A DNA stretch of 23,295 bases. Origin: Treponema sp. (GTDB lineage Bacteria; Spirochaetota; Spirochaetia; Treponematales; Breznakiellaceae). The notes under the pieces are model-generated. The model ran no database searches. It saw only the letters and a list, made by a program, of their open reading frames with translations, and had not been told where the DNA came from. The position numbers were made by a program, and so were the translations under genes. Shown piece by piece: positions 9,462-17,354 of this stretch; within the stretch, counting starts at the first letter, position 1; the number at the start of each line of letters is the position of its first letter. Location: positions 1 through 23,295 of the forward strand of contig WQWD01000007.1 of NCBI GenBank assembly GCA_009785545.1, in the 5' to 3' direction.

Positions 9462-10501
9462 CTGTTTCTTACCTCACGATTAAATATTTGAAAGTTCATT
9501 CCAATTACCGGCGAGTATGTTAATAATGATCTTTCGTTAAATAAAATATCAAAATTGTTTCTGAAAAATATCGAAATATCTTCGTTAAACGCAAACCGGT
9601 ATCCAAAATTAAAATTTATGCCAAAGTTATTAAAAACAAAAGTACGGGGATCGTTGTGCATATCAGCCATTGAGAAAAATTCCAAAAAATAAACAAAGCC
9701 GACTCCCATAAATATTTCATGCTGTCTTGCAAGCAGCATATTCAACCTAAGCGGCAAAGTAATATACAATGTGTGTTTTACAGCTTCATATCTGGACGGA
9801 TTTCCTATCCCAAACCGGTATTTAAGCTCAATACCTGTTGACAGGTAACACACATTGCCCCTAAATACAAATAAATTATCCGTAGGAACAAATTCCAATC
9901 CGCTTCCAGCTACCACCGTTCCCAGCATAAGATCAACCCAACTTCTTTCCATTGGCGTCCAATATCCAAGTGAAACAGGGATTGACATACGGGTTACACC
10001 GGTTCTTTCCGAAATAATTTCCAGATTAAATACACCGCTTATGTAAGCAATAATTTTTAACGACATATCTCTCATCATTCTGTCATAATTTTCACTGTCG
10101 TCCATGCTAAAAAATGTCTGTTCTACTCGCCGGTCTTCATAATTAAACAGCCTTATTTCCATTTGTACGCTATGGGCACGGCGTGTTACAAATCCGTAAA
10201 GTAGGTATTCTATCCGTTCGTTTCTGGCGACTGTTACAACTTCGGTTAGTGATTGAGGCGGGCTAATCTGGTTGTTTCTCAGACGATTAAATCGTAAAAC
10301 TACTCCTGTTTCAACTGCCCATAAAGCAGATAAAAGGTCTGTTTGAACAGTAGGTGGACTGAGGTTGGATAGTTCTGTTTCATCAATGTACAATAACGGC
10401 GCTACAAATATTTCTATGCCCAAAGCTGGTATTTCCAAACCAAAAACCGGCACGGATAACAACAACATTATTGCTGCAAAGAAAAATAAAACTGTTTTCA
10501 T
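9455..10501 (-). CDS. Outer-membrane beta-barrel protein with N-terminal periplasmic domain
   Basis: 348 residues from ATG 10501 (MKTVLFFF). This start is preferred over a longer in-frame one at 10525 because GGAG lies 8 nt before it and the longer form would put a charged tail ahead of the signal peptide. The signal peptide ends at VPVFG. Residues about 22-150 form a soluble alpha/beta part (ARNERIEYLLYGFVTRR, MEIRLFNYEDRRVE) like the small periplasmic domains of TolB- or FlgO-type proteins. From about residue 160 to the end, alternating amphipathic strands rich in aromatic residues (YITLPLRLNMLL, IFMGVGFVYFLEFF, FGINFNFGYRFAF, ISIFFRNNFDILF, YSPVIGMNFQIF) indicate a barrel, closing near a C-terminal Trp. 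The start overlaps the stop of the upstream gene by 4 nt (ATGA). It could be a channel or anchor for the operon's exported products. That role is inference; no specific family was recognised. Confidence 0.82.
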   Translation of the reverse strand: MKTVLFFFAAIMLLLSVPVFGLEIPALGIEIFVAPLLYIDETELSNLSPPTVQTDLLSALWAVETGVVLRFNRLRNNQISPPQSLTEVVTVARNERIEYLLYGFVTRRAHSVQMEIRLFNYEDRRVEQTFFSMDDSENYDRMMRDMSLKIIAYISGVFNLEIISERTGVTRMSIPVSLGYWTPMERSWVDLMLGTVVAGSGLEFVPTDNLFVFRGNVCYLSTGIELKYRFGIGNPSRYEAVKHTLYITLPLRLNMLLARQHEIFMGVGFVYFLEFFSMADMHNDPRTFVFNNFGINFNFGYRFAFNEDISIFFRNNFDILFNERSLLTYSPVIGMNFQIFNREVRNRW

Positions 10502-11178
10502 TGTGACATCTCCATATTCATCCATCTTTCTTCTGATTCTATAAATTCCAAAATTTCTCTTATCTCCCTGCGATGGAAACCATGTCTCTCCAAAGCCTCA
10601 AGGCCTTCTACTATCCGGGGATAATTGCTCCGGTTCATTCTGTTACTTAAAAATAAGCTGTATAAATGAAAGAAACGCGCCTCAAAATTATCTGGGTTCG
10701 CCTCAGACACAATTAAATAAATTTCACTGGCCTGAATAAATCTTCCTTCACGGAACAGAGCCGCCGCTTCTTGTTCTTTATCAATTATCATAACTTCAGA
10801 GAACAGGCTGTCCAGCGTCCGTCTTTCCATTTCTGCCAATAAACCTGCATATATTGTATTGATTTGTTGTATACGGTTATCTGTCAAGTTTATACGATTG
10901 CTTGTTGCTGTTGTTCCGGCGTCAATTTCTTCAGTAATAAGCTCAGCTTTTATCTGCCAGGCTTCTAACAGCAATCCTGTCTGTTTATAAAATTGTTCCA
11001 GAACTGTTTCTTCTAAATCCATTAAGCGTTCCTGCTTAATAATTTCTAATTCCTTTATGCGCTGCTGCAGAGATGAATAGTTGTTAATTATGAAAATATT
11101 GGTTAATAATAGAATAAAGATCAAAATGGCAAAAAATCCGTAACGAGACATAAAAAATAGAAATTTTTTACTATACAT
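10498..11178 (-). CDS. Membrane-anchored coiled-coil / helical-repeat protein
   Basis: 226 residues and the first gene of the minus-strand operon. A single transmembrane helix (about residues 13-33, FFAILIFILLLTNIFIINN) follows a short positive N-terminus, so the bulk should be periplasmic. Residues about 36-70 have coiled-coil character (LQQRIKELEIIKQERLMDLE). Residues about 135-185 look like one or two TPR-type helical hairpins (AAALFREGRFIQASEIYLIV, then NPDNFEARFFHLYSLFL). AAAGG-type pairing is modest: AAAGG lies about 10 nt before the ATG. The promoter at 11200-11228 is placed so that the leader is only about 15 nt. Envelope scaffolding for the downstream barrel, lipoproteins and giant SpvB/Rhs protein is a plausible job, but nothing in the sequence fixes it. 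I do not recognise a named family. Confidence 0.8.
   Translation of the reverse strand: MYSKKFLFFMSRYGFFAILIFILLLTNIFIINNYSSLQQRIKELEIIKQERLMDLEETVLEQFYKQTGLLLEAWQIKAELITEEIDAGTTATSNRINLTDNRIQQINTIYAGLLAEMERRTLDSLFSEVMIIDKEQEAAALFREGRFIQASEIYLIVSEANPDNFEARFFHLYSLFLSNRMNRSNYPRIVEGLEALERHGFHRREIREILEFIESEERWMNMEMSQ
10510..10513 (-). promoter_or_regulatory. Ribosome binding site that fixes the barrel-protein start
   Basis: GGAG on the minus strand lies 8 nt before ATG 10501. It selects the start that begins directly with the signal peptide, in preference to the in-frame ATG at 10525. Confidence 0.65.
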
Positions 11179-11199
11179 TTTAAACTAACCTTTAAAAGT

Positions 11200-11228
11200 A
11201 ATATATCGCAAGTTAAAAGAAAGATCAA
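11200..11228 (-). promoter_or_regulatory. Sigma70-like promoter of the minus-strand operon
   Basis: On the minus strand, TTGATC (11228-11223) and TATATT (11205-11200) are separated by exactly 17 nt. Transcription would start near 11193, leaving a short leader with the AAAGG ribosome binding site before ATG 11178. Match to consensus is good, but the region is AT-rich and there is no experimental support. Confidence 0.55.
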
Positions 11229-11366
11229 TAAATTTTAATTTTTTTTGCAATAAATCAATTTTCAAGAATCTATAATTATTTCATTGCTTTAATTACTGCT
11301 CACATTGTTAACTTTTCATTTGCAATGGTCTCCAATAAGCATTATATAGCAAGGTTTTAATATATT

Positions 11367-11394
11367 TTGATTTTTTTCTCATTTGCAGTATAAT
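11367..11394 (+). promoter_or_regulatory. Sigma70-like promoter of the T2SS operon
   Basis: TTGATT (11367-11372) and a perfect TATAAT (11389-11394) are separated by 16 nt. Transcription would start about 7 nt later, at or next to ATG 11401, giving a leaderless or nearly leaderless first message. The rest of the 222-nt divergent gap is AT-rich with scattered CATTG/CAATG pentamers and no clear operator. Confidence 0.55.
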
Positions 11395-11400
11395 ATAAAT

Positions 11401-11844
11401 ATGTATTATTTAATAATTGCGGCTTGTTTTTGTATTGCCATTGCTATTGTCGATCTTATAACATACAGAATTCCGGATATTTTGCTTATATCTTTCGCAA
11501 TAGTTATGATTATCCTGATAGGTCGCCAGCCATACAATGTGTTAATTTTGAGGTTAGTAGCCTCGGCGGTTTCTTTCCTTCTTTTTGGCGCTGTATGGTA
11601 TTTTACAAAAGGTATAGGGTTTGGCGATGTTAAATTTGCTGCTGTTTTAGGTTACCTGTTAGGTCCCGGCAGACTCGCCTATGCGTTTATTGCTACAGCT
11701 TTATTGGGATTTATTGTCTATTTGATTGGGATGAAAATTTTTCGTTGGTCAAAAACAAAAAAAATCCCTTATGCTCCTTTTTTGAGTTCGGGTGCTATTG
11801 TGTCTCTTTTTATAAATAATAATCTTATTGGTGGTTTAATGTGA
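11401..11844 (+). CDS. gspO: Short type IV prepilin peptidase (A24 family, GspO/PilD-like)
   Basis: 147 residues from ATG 11401. This membrane aspartyl peptidase cuts the leader of pseudopilins at the cytoplasmic face. Both catalytic-Asp motifs are present: D18 in DLITYRIPD (D, then R-x-P-D) and D76 in GFGDVKF (the GxGD motif). Several hydrophobic segments fit the polytopic family, and YAPFLSSGA near the C-terminus is the usual last-helix signature. It lacks the N-terminal Cys-rich methyltransferase half of classical PilD/GspO (about 290 aa), so it should cleave but not methylate. A longer frame from TTG 11383 exists, but that codon falls inside the promoter, so ATG 11401 is preferred. No ribosome binding site precedes it. 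It is the first gene of the T2SS operon, and its stop overlaps the GTG start of the secretin gene. Confidence 0.93.
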   Translation: MYYLIIAACFCIAIAIVDLITYRIPDILLISFAIVMIILIGRQPYNVLILRLVASAVSFLLFGAVWYFTKGIGFGDVKFAAVLGYLLGPGRLAYAFIATALLGFIVYLIGMKIFRWSKTKKIPYAPFLSSGAIVSLFINNNLIGGLM

Positions 11845-14015
11845 AGTTGATATTTGGATTTTTTGTACTTTTTCTTTTGTTTTCAAACCAAAAGTTGATT
11901 TATGGGCAGACCATACGGGCGATGGATTTTAGAAACCAAAATATTACTGATATTCTGATGGTTTTGGCGGAAGCAGGCAGGCAGTCGATTATTGTTGATG
12001 ATACAGTAATGGGAACAGCAACCTTTCATTTCAGCGATTCTACATTCGAAGATGCGTTGTTCCGCTTTGCCGACGCCAGCCATCTTTTTGTAGAAAGACG
12101 GCATAACGCATTTTTTGTGTCTCGTGTACAAATTACACAAGATGAAGATCTTATCAATATAAATGCTGAAAATGTAGATATAGAAATGCTTGTAAGGGCT
12201 ATCTCCCGAAGCGTCGGTGTAACGATTGTCCACGATCAGCTTCCTCGTGCTACTATCAGTATTAACAGCGAAGGTATTACATTAACAGATTTACTGGAAG
12301 TAATAATCTTGCGATATCCGGATTATTCATTATCGTTTGAAAACAACGCCTTTTTCATCAGAAGGGCGCAGGATGCCCAGCCTACAGCAGGCAGACTGGG
12401 CAGCAATTCCATTACTACCAGAGACGGCGTATTATTTTCCATGAATATCCAAAGAGCGTCTTTTTCATCGATCCTGAACCTTTTATTCAGAACAGGCAAC
12501 AGAGAATACTCCCTTTTGCACAGGATGGATACGACAATAGACAATCTCTTCTTTCAGGACAGAGAATTTAGCGATCTTCTTCGTCTGCTTTTAGATCAGG
12601 CTAATTCCGATTTTGTTGTAATTGACGACATATATTATATATTTGAAGTTCAGCGCAGGGACATCTTAAAAAGGCTAAGAGACATACAAGTAATTCAATT
12701 ACGGCATATTTCTGTAGAAAACGCTGTAGCTCTCATTCCTGCGGAATTTGCCGCATCGTCTTTTATGAGAACAGATACAAGAACAAATTCCGTTTTTCTT
12801 TCAGGCAGTACGGTGGAAATAACGCCTATTGCCGATTTCCTTTTTATGTTGGATGTACCGGCAGAAGGCATGGCTTTTGTCCGTTATGAAGTTCAATTTT
12901 TGCCGGTGAGAGATTTTATTTCGCTTTTACCCCAGAACCTCGCAAGAACATCACCTTCGGTAATACCCGGGACTAATGCTTTTATTGTTTACATAAACGA
13001 AGAACAAAGAAATCAATTTGATTATTACATGGCTCTGGTGGACAGGCAAAATGTAGGGAGACCTGTCCATTTGAGGTACATAAGAAGCGATGAATTGCTT
13101 CAATTTTTGCCTCCATCTGTCACAAGAGAAGAACTGTTTCTATCAGCAGACCCAACTCTGATTTTTCACAGGGGGACAACTGAAACACATACACATTTTT
13201 TAGAACACTTACGGCTTATAGATCGGCCAAAACCGCAAATCCGTTATCAATTATTAATAATACAATACCAACGGAGCGATAATATTAACTGGTCAAGAGG
13301 GCTGAATGTAACACCGCCTGACCCCGGACCTATTCCGGCGGCCTCACGTATGTTTTCCGGAGCTTTCACAAATCTGCTTAATATAAATTTTGATGTGATT
13401 AACCAATTTGGTTATTTGTTTGCCGCCCAACTTAGTTTACAAATAGGCGAGGACAGAGCAAGAATTCTGGCTGATACAACCCTTAACGCCATTTCCGGTC
13501 AGAACGTAAGGTTTGAAAATACAACTACGTTCCGTTACCGAGATACCCTAATAGATTCAGAAACCGGTCGTCCGTTATATACAGCGATAACCCGTGAAAT
13601 TCAATCCGGTATGGTACTGAATATAAACGGATGGGTTTCAGGAGACGGAATGATTACAATGAGTGTAAATGCTAACGTTTCCAGCCAAGGGGAAAGCGGT
13701 ACCGGCGCAGGGACAGCATTTAACCCGCCGCCAACTTCTGAGCGAGTTGTTAATACACACGTACGAACACAGTCCGGAACTCCTATTATTATCGGAGGCT
13801 TGTTGCAGCTTGAAACAATAGAAAACATCAGAAGATGGCCTATACTGGGAAGAATTCCCTTGCTTGGCAGGCTCTTTCAAGACATTGTACTTCAGGAGAA
13901 CACTACGGAAATGGTAATATACATAATCCCGCATATTCATACCGGTCCTGTGGCTGCAATGGATCACTCAAGAAGGATCGAAGATCATTTTAACCGCTTT
14001 GTAAAAAGAGACTAA
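11841..14015 (+). CDS. gspD: T2SS secretin (outer-membrane channel), GspD-like
   Basis: 724 residues from GTG 11841, which overlaps the previous stop; GGTGG lies upstream. The signal peptide (LIFGFFVLFLLF, cut after LIYG) directs it to the periplasm. An STN/N0-type domain covers about residues 25-95 (IRAMDFRNQNITDILMVLAE, TFEDALFRFADASH). Repeated N-domains follow to about residue 480 (SVENAVALIPAEFA, RTDTRTNSVFLSGS). The secretin core occupies about residues 530-705: ARILADTTLNAISGQNVRF, VVNTHVRTQSGTPIIIGGLL, then WPILGRIPLLGRLF and TEMVIYIIPHI. This last block is the family signature for the multimeric outer-membrane gate through which folded proteins leave. Length fits GspD (600-750 aa). 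A type IV pilus secretin is the alternative, but GspG and GspK downstream favour T2SS. There is no obvious C-terminal pilotin-binding S-domain after the secretin core beyond about 20 residues. Confidence 0.96.
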   Translation: MKLIFGFFVLFLLFSNQKLIYGQTIRAMDFRNQNITDILMVLAEAGRQSIIVDDTVMGTATFHFSDSTFEDALFRFADASHLFVERRHNAFFVSRVQITQDEDLININAENVDIEMLVRAISRSVGVTIVHDQLPRATISINSEGITLTDLLEVIILRYPDYSLSFENNAFFIRRAQDAQPTAGRLGSNSITTRDGVLFSMNIQRASFSSILNLLFRTGNREYSLLHRMDTTIDNLFFQDREFSDLLRLLLDQANSDFVVIDDIYYIFEVQRRDILKRLRDIQVIQLRHISVENAVALIPAEFAASSFMRTDTRTNSVFLSGSTVEITPIADFLFMLDVPAEGMAFVRYEVQFLPVRDFISLLPQNLARTSPSVIPGTNAFIVYINEEQRNQFDYYMALVDRQNVGRPVHLRYIRSDELLQFLPPSVTREELFLSADPTLIFHRGTTETHTHFLEHLRLIDRPKPQIRYQLLIIQYQRSDNINWSRGLNVTPPDPGPIPAASRMFSGAFTNLLNINFDVINQFGYLFAAQLSLQIGEDRARILADTTLNAISGQNVRFENTTTFRYRDTLIDSETGRPLYTAITREIQSGMVLNINGWVSGDGMITMSVNANVSSQGESGTGAGTAFNPPPTSERVVNTHVRTQSGTPIIIGGLLQLETIENIRRWPILGRIPLLGRLFQDIVLQENTTEMVIYIIPHIHTGPVAAMDHSRRIEDHFNRFVKRD

Positions 14016-14019
14016 AAAT

Positions 14020-15495
14020 ATGAAACGAATCAGCCTGAAGAATTTTCAATTTAATTCCGCTTTTGGAGAACAATACTCAAGGGAATTTATCAGCCACCGT
14101 GGTGCTGTAAAAATATTAGAAACAGAAGCTGAGGTACACATAGCAATTTCTGGCGGCAGTAATACAAACCTGTGTCATGACCTTGAAAATTTTCATATTC
14201 CAAAAAAAGTTGTATTTTTTAGTATCTCAAGAGCAGAATTAGCAACATTCATTGGCGAAACTACAGACATAGACCCTCTGGAAAGTAATGTAAAACATGA
14301 AAAAGAAGGCTCCATTGCACTTGACGCAATAACCGAAGGCGCTCCGGTAGTAAATATTATCAACGCTATATGTATAGAAGCGATTCGATTGGAATCATCG
14401 GACATACACATTGAAGCCCAGTCTGATTCAGTGCATATTCGCTATCGTATAGACGGAATGCTTCGCACTGTAAAGAAAATTGACAAGTCGGTTTTTTTTA
14501 CAATTTCAAACCGTATAAAAATAATGGCAAACTTAAATCCTATGGAGCAGCGGCTTCCGCAGGATGGCAGAATGTCAGTAACTGTGGAGAACAGCACCAT
14601 TGATTTGCGTGTTTCTATTATTCCTGTTGCCAATGGAGAGTCAATAGTCCTTAGAATTTTTAATACGACAACCAAACTGCTTACGCTTGACGAGTTAGGT
14701 TTTTACCCGCAAGACCTTACCGCTATTAAAAGCGCATCTATTCAACCTTTTGGCTTAATCTTGTTAACAGGCCCTACCGGGAGCGGGAAAACCACAACCT
14801 TACACGCACTTATCGCCGGTTTGCCAGTGCCGGATTTAAAAATAATCACCATTGAGGATCCTGTAGAACAGCTTATTCCCGGTGTAAATCAGGTACAAGT
14901 AAATGATGAAATAAATCTTTCCTTTGACAGTATGCTGCGCCGTGTCCTTCGGCAAGATCCAAACGTTATAATGGTAGGTGAAATTCGTGATACAGCTACT
15001 GCGGAACTTGCCATGAGATCAGCTTTAACTGGACATTTAATTTTATCCACACTTCATACTAATGACAGCGTTTCTGTTATTACCCGTCTGGAAAACATGG
15101 GGCTTGAGCCATACTTGATTGCGGCAGTATTGCGATGTTCTGTTGCGCAGCGGCTTGTACGAAAAATATGTTTATCATGCAGAAAAAAAATTACGATAAG
15201 TTCTCAAGCACGTTCATTGATGTCAAAATATAAAATAGCAGAAAAAAATATGTATGAAGGTGTTGGTTGCCCTGAATGTGATTATACTGGTTACAAAGGG
15301 CGGACAGTCATCAGTGAAGTATTCACGATAGATAAAAATATCGAAGAAATGATTGTCGAGCGTCAGCAAATCGGAAAAATTACACAGTATGCAGAATCTC
15401 ATGCGGGGATGATAAGCATAGCAAAAAATGCGTTGCAAAAAGTAACAGACGGAATTACAACTTTACGTGAAGTAGAACGGGAGGTAATCTTTTAA
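14020..15495 (+). CDS. gspE: T2SS assembly ATPase, GspE/PilB family
   Basis: 491 residues. This cytoplasmic hexameric ATPase drives pseudopilus extension. The N-terminal about 100 residues are short and divergent compared with the usual N1E domain. The core begins near ESSDIHIEAQ and RYRIDGMLR. Walker A is GPTGSGKTT (about residues 251-259). The Asp box is IEDPVEQ, and Walker B with its following Asp is NVIMVGEIRD (about 314-324). The His box is GHLILSTLHTND. A four-cysteine zinc motif is present, with CLSC at 384-387 and CPEC at 417-420; this marks GspE/PilB extension ATPases and is absent from PilT. The gene starts 4 nt after the secretin stop and its TAA overlaps the ATG of gspF by one base, so the genes are co-transcribed. 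Its cytoplasmic partner should be the GspL-like part of the 18699-20417 product. Confidence 0.97.
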   Translation: MKRISLKNFQFNSAFGEQYSREFISHRGAVKILETEAEVHIAISGGSNTNLCHDLENFHIPKKVVFFSISRAELATFIGETTDIDPLESNVKHEKEGSIALDAITEGAPVVNIINAICIEAIRLESSDIHIEAQSDSVHIRYRIDGMLRTVKKIDKSVFFTISNRIKIMANLNPMEQRLPQDGRMSVTVENSTIDLRVSIIPVANGESIVLRIFNTTTKLLTLDELGFYPQDLTAIKSASIQPFGLILLTGPTGSGKTTTLHALIAGLPVPDLKIITIEDPVEQLIPGVNQVQVNDEINLSFDSMLRRVLRQDPNVIMVGEIRDTATAELAMRSALTGHLILSTLHTNDSVSVITRLENMGLEPYLIAAVLRCSVAQRLVRKICLSCRKKITISSQARSLMSKYKIAEKNMYEGVGCPECDYTGYKGRTVISEVFTIDKNIEEMIVERQQIGKITQYAESHAGMISIAKNALQKVTDGITTLREVEREVIF

Positions 15496-16697
15496 TGCCT
15501 AATTATCGCTGTACGATTGTTACCAATGCCGGCAAAAAAACAACTATGATTAAAGAAGCGGCTAACGATCATGAATTGGCAGCTTCTTTTAACAATACCG
15601 AGCAGACTCTTATAAAATACACTCAAGTTGCAGATTCAGCGATAGCTCATTCAAAAAAGAATTATAACCGTGCCATTATTCTTGAGTTTACAGAAATAAT
15701 GACATCGTTGCTTAAATCAGGTTTGACCGTTCAAGATGCAATCGCTTTATGTTCTTCCATTGCAACTGAACAAAAAACTGTATGGCTGTGCAAGAGCCTT
15801 CTCCGTGCATTGCAAAGCGGTTTGCCGTTACACGCAGCGCTCAAAATGCACTCACCTTCTTTTTCTTCTCTGTATCAATCTCTTGTCAGACTTGGTGAGC
15901 AGACAGGGTCTGTATCGGCAGTTTTCCAGCGCATGAGCGTTTATCTGCGGAACGAAAAGAAAATCCGCGGAAAAGTTTCAAACGTACTTTGGTATCCAAT
16001 GCTTGTACTAATAGCTGCATTTGCAGGAAGCGCTGCTATAGTAGCATTTGTTATGCCGCGTATGGCGGAGCTATATTCTGCTTTCACAACAGGAACAGAA
16101 CAAGATGCAGGTATGGAGCTTGCCGGTGCGTACAGATCGATATGGGTATCTTCTACCATGATTATCTTGATTATAGCTGCCATTGTTCTTTGCGCCGTAT
16201 TTAAAAAATATTCGCCGCGTTTTGCGTACTTACTGGATTATATGTTTCTTAAAATGCCGCTGTTTGGCGGTTATGTCAAATCTATTCAGACAATGGATTT
16301 TTCGTTTGCTATGGAAATGTTGACAGGATCTGGAATTAACATACATACCGCACTAAAAGAAACTGCATCTGTGTTAAGAAACCGTGCTTACGGAAAAGCA
16401 ATTACCGATGTTCATGCAATGTTATTAAAAGGCGAACAACTTTCTGCTGCTTTTGGTTCTTTTAAAATATTTCCGCCTTATATATCAACTTGGATAGCCG
16501 TAGGTGAACGAACAGGGGCAGTTGGATCGGTTTTTACTCAAATCAGAGAATATTTTCAGGAAGATGTAGACCGTATGTCAGAAAGGTTTATGAACCTTCT
16601 GGAACCCAGTTTAATTTTTATAGTAGGTATAATAGTATTAACTTTGATAATGCAATTTGTATTACCATTATTATCTTTGTATGGGAGATTATTATGA
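15495..16697 (+). CDS. gspF: T2SS inner-membrane platform protein GspF
   Basis: 400 residues, the usual GspF length. GGGAGG at 15479-15484 lies 10 nt before ATG 15495, which overlaps the gspE stop. The protein has a short cytoplasmic N-terminus, then two T2SF domains. The first (about residues 60-185) shows LLKSGLTVQDAIAL, LVRLGEQTGSVSAVFQRMS and YLRNEKKIRGKV. The second (about 260-385) shows EMLTGSGINIHTALKE, AVGERTGAVGSVFTQI and MNLLEPSLIFIVG. Hydrophobic helices follow the first T2SF domain (MLVLIAAFAGSAAIVAFVMP and MIILIIAAIVLCAVF) and a third ends the protein, as expected for this polytopic protein. It sits on the GspE hexamer and is thought to add pseudopilin subunits to the growing pseudopilus. 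Nothing looks damaged. Confidence 0.96.
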   Translation: MPNYRCTIVTNAGKKTTMIKEAANDHELAASFNNTEQTLIKYTQVADSAIAHSKKNYNRAIILEFTEIMTSLLKSGLTVQDAIALCSSIATEQKTVWLCKSLLRALQSGLPLHAALKMHSPSFSSLYQSLVRLGEQTGSVSAVFQRMSVYLRNEKKIRGKVSNVLWYPMLVLIAAFAGSAAIVAFVMPRMAELYSAFTTGTEQDAGMELAGAYRSIWVSSTMIILIIAAIVLCAVFKKYSPRFAYLLDYMFLKMPLFGGYVKSIQTMDFSFAMEMLTGSGINIHTALKETASVLRNRAYGKAITDVHAMLLKGEQLSAAFGSFKIFPPYISTWIAVGERTGAVGSVFTQIREYFQEDVDRMSERFMNLLEPSLIFIVGIIVLTLIMQFVLPLLSLYGRLL

Positions 16698-17164
16698 AAC
16701 TTCGAAAAACAAGTCCGTTCTTCAAAAGAGCCAAGGGCAAAGCGAGTGATGAAGGCTGGACTTTTATGGAAACTCTTATTGTTATCGCTGTTGTTTTGAT
16801 TCTTACATCAGTTGTTGGGTTTACAGGGATTCAGCACCTTGACAGAGCCAGAGCGGCAACAGCAAGAAGCCAAATAGATGCTTTTTCTTTAGCTTTGCAG
16901 GCTTATTTTATTGATAACGGGCAATTTCCAACAGAAGAACAGGGTCTGGAAGCTCTTTGGCAAAGACCCTCTATCGAGCCTATCAGTCCAAGCTGGGCAG
17001 GGCCGTATATGAGCAGGAGAATTCCAAATGACCCTTGGGGTAATCCTTATGAATATAGGGTTCCGGGCCCTTATGGGCTTCCGTTTGGGATCAGATCATT
17101 CGGCGCAGACGGCGTAGAAGGAGGAGAAGGAAGAAATGCGGATATTACCTCTTGGGGAGACTAA
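16694..17164 (+). CDS. gspG: Major pseudopilin GspG
   Basis: 156 residues; ATG overlaps the gspF stop. A class III signal is followed by the methyl-type helix: cleavage expected between G21 and W22 (DEGWTFMETLIVIAVVLIL), with Glu26 as the conserved +5 residue. Trp at +1 is unusual; Phe is the norm. The C-terminal domain is canonical GspG: DNGQFPTEEQGLEALWQRP, WAGPYMSRRIPNDPWGNPY, then SFGADGVEGGEGRNADI, the calcium-site loop of the family. It should be processed by the peptidase at 11401 and form the pseudopilus shaft. The 3' end overlaps the next gene by 29 nt in another frame; the bases coding the GGEGRN loop also supply that gene's ribosome binding site. Confidence 0.96.
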   Translation: MKLRKTSPFFKRAKGKASDEGWTFMETLIVIAVVLILTSVVGFTGIQHLDRARAATARSQIDAFSLALQAYFIDNGQFPTEEQGLEALWQRPSIEPISPSWAGPYMSRRIPNDPWGNPYEYRVPGPYGLPFGIRSFGADGVEGGEGRNADITSWGD

Positions 17165-17354
17165 TCCATCCGAAAACACCGACGGGTTTATACTGCTACG
17201 AAACTTGTTGGTTATGTTTATCGTAATAATTTGCTTTGCCGCAATTCTTGTCTCAATGGCAGTGGTTGCCCGCCAAGGTTCTCGTTTTGTTGAAAGTGTG
17301 CAGCAAGACATCAATATGCGAAACGAGATTATGCGCCAAAGGGTAAACAGATGA
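17136..17354 (+). CDS. Very small pseudopilin-like protein (position of GspH/GspI)
   Basis: 72 residues. A strong purine-rich site (AGGAGG, 17119-17124, and AAGGA closer in) precedes ATG 17136, and the stop overlaps the next ATG (ATGA), so this looks like a real operon gene, not a chance frame. After a polar leader it reads DGFILLRNLLVMFIVIICFA: a prepilin-like G17-F18 site and one long hydrophobic helix, then about 30 polar residues with coiled-coil character (SRFVESVQQDINMRNEIMRQ). The +5 position is Arg where nearly all pseudopilins except GspK have Glu, and there is no globular beta-domain, whereas GspH and GspI are usually 120-190 aa. It may be a reduced minor pseudopilin or a single-span assembly factor. 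Operon place and the GF site support the first. Confidence 0.75.
   Translation: MRILPLGETNPSENTDGFILLRNLLVMFIVIICFAAILVSMAVVARQGSRFVESVQQDINMRNEIMRQRVNR

Noticed and set aside
10502..10525. Longer start for the barrel protein (eight extra residues, MDEYGDVT)
   Set aside because: It would place charged residues before the signal peptide, and GGAG is correctly spaced for ATG 10501.
11383..11400. TTG start giving a prepilin peptidase six residues longer
   Set aside because: The codon lies between the -35 and -10 boxes of the predicted promoter and has no ribosome binding site.
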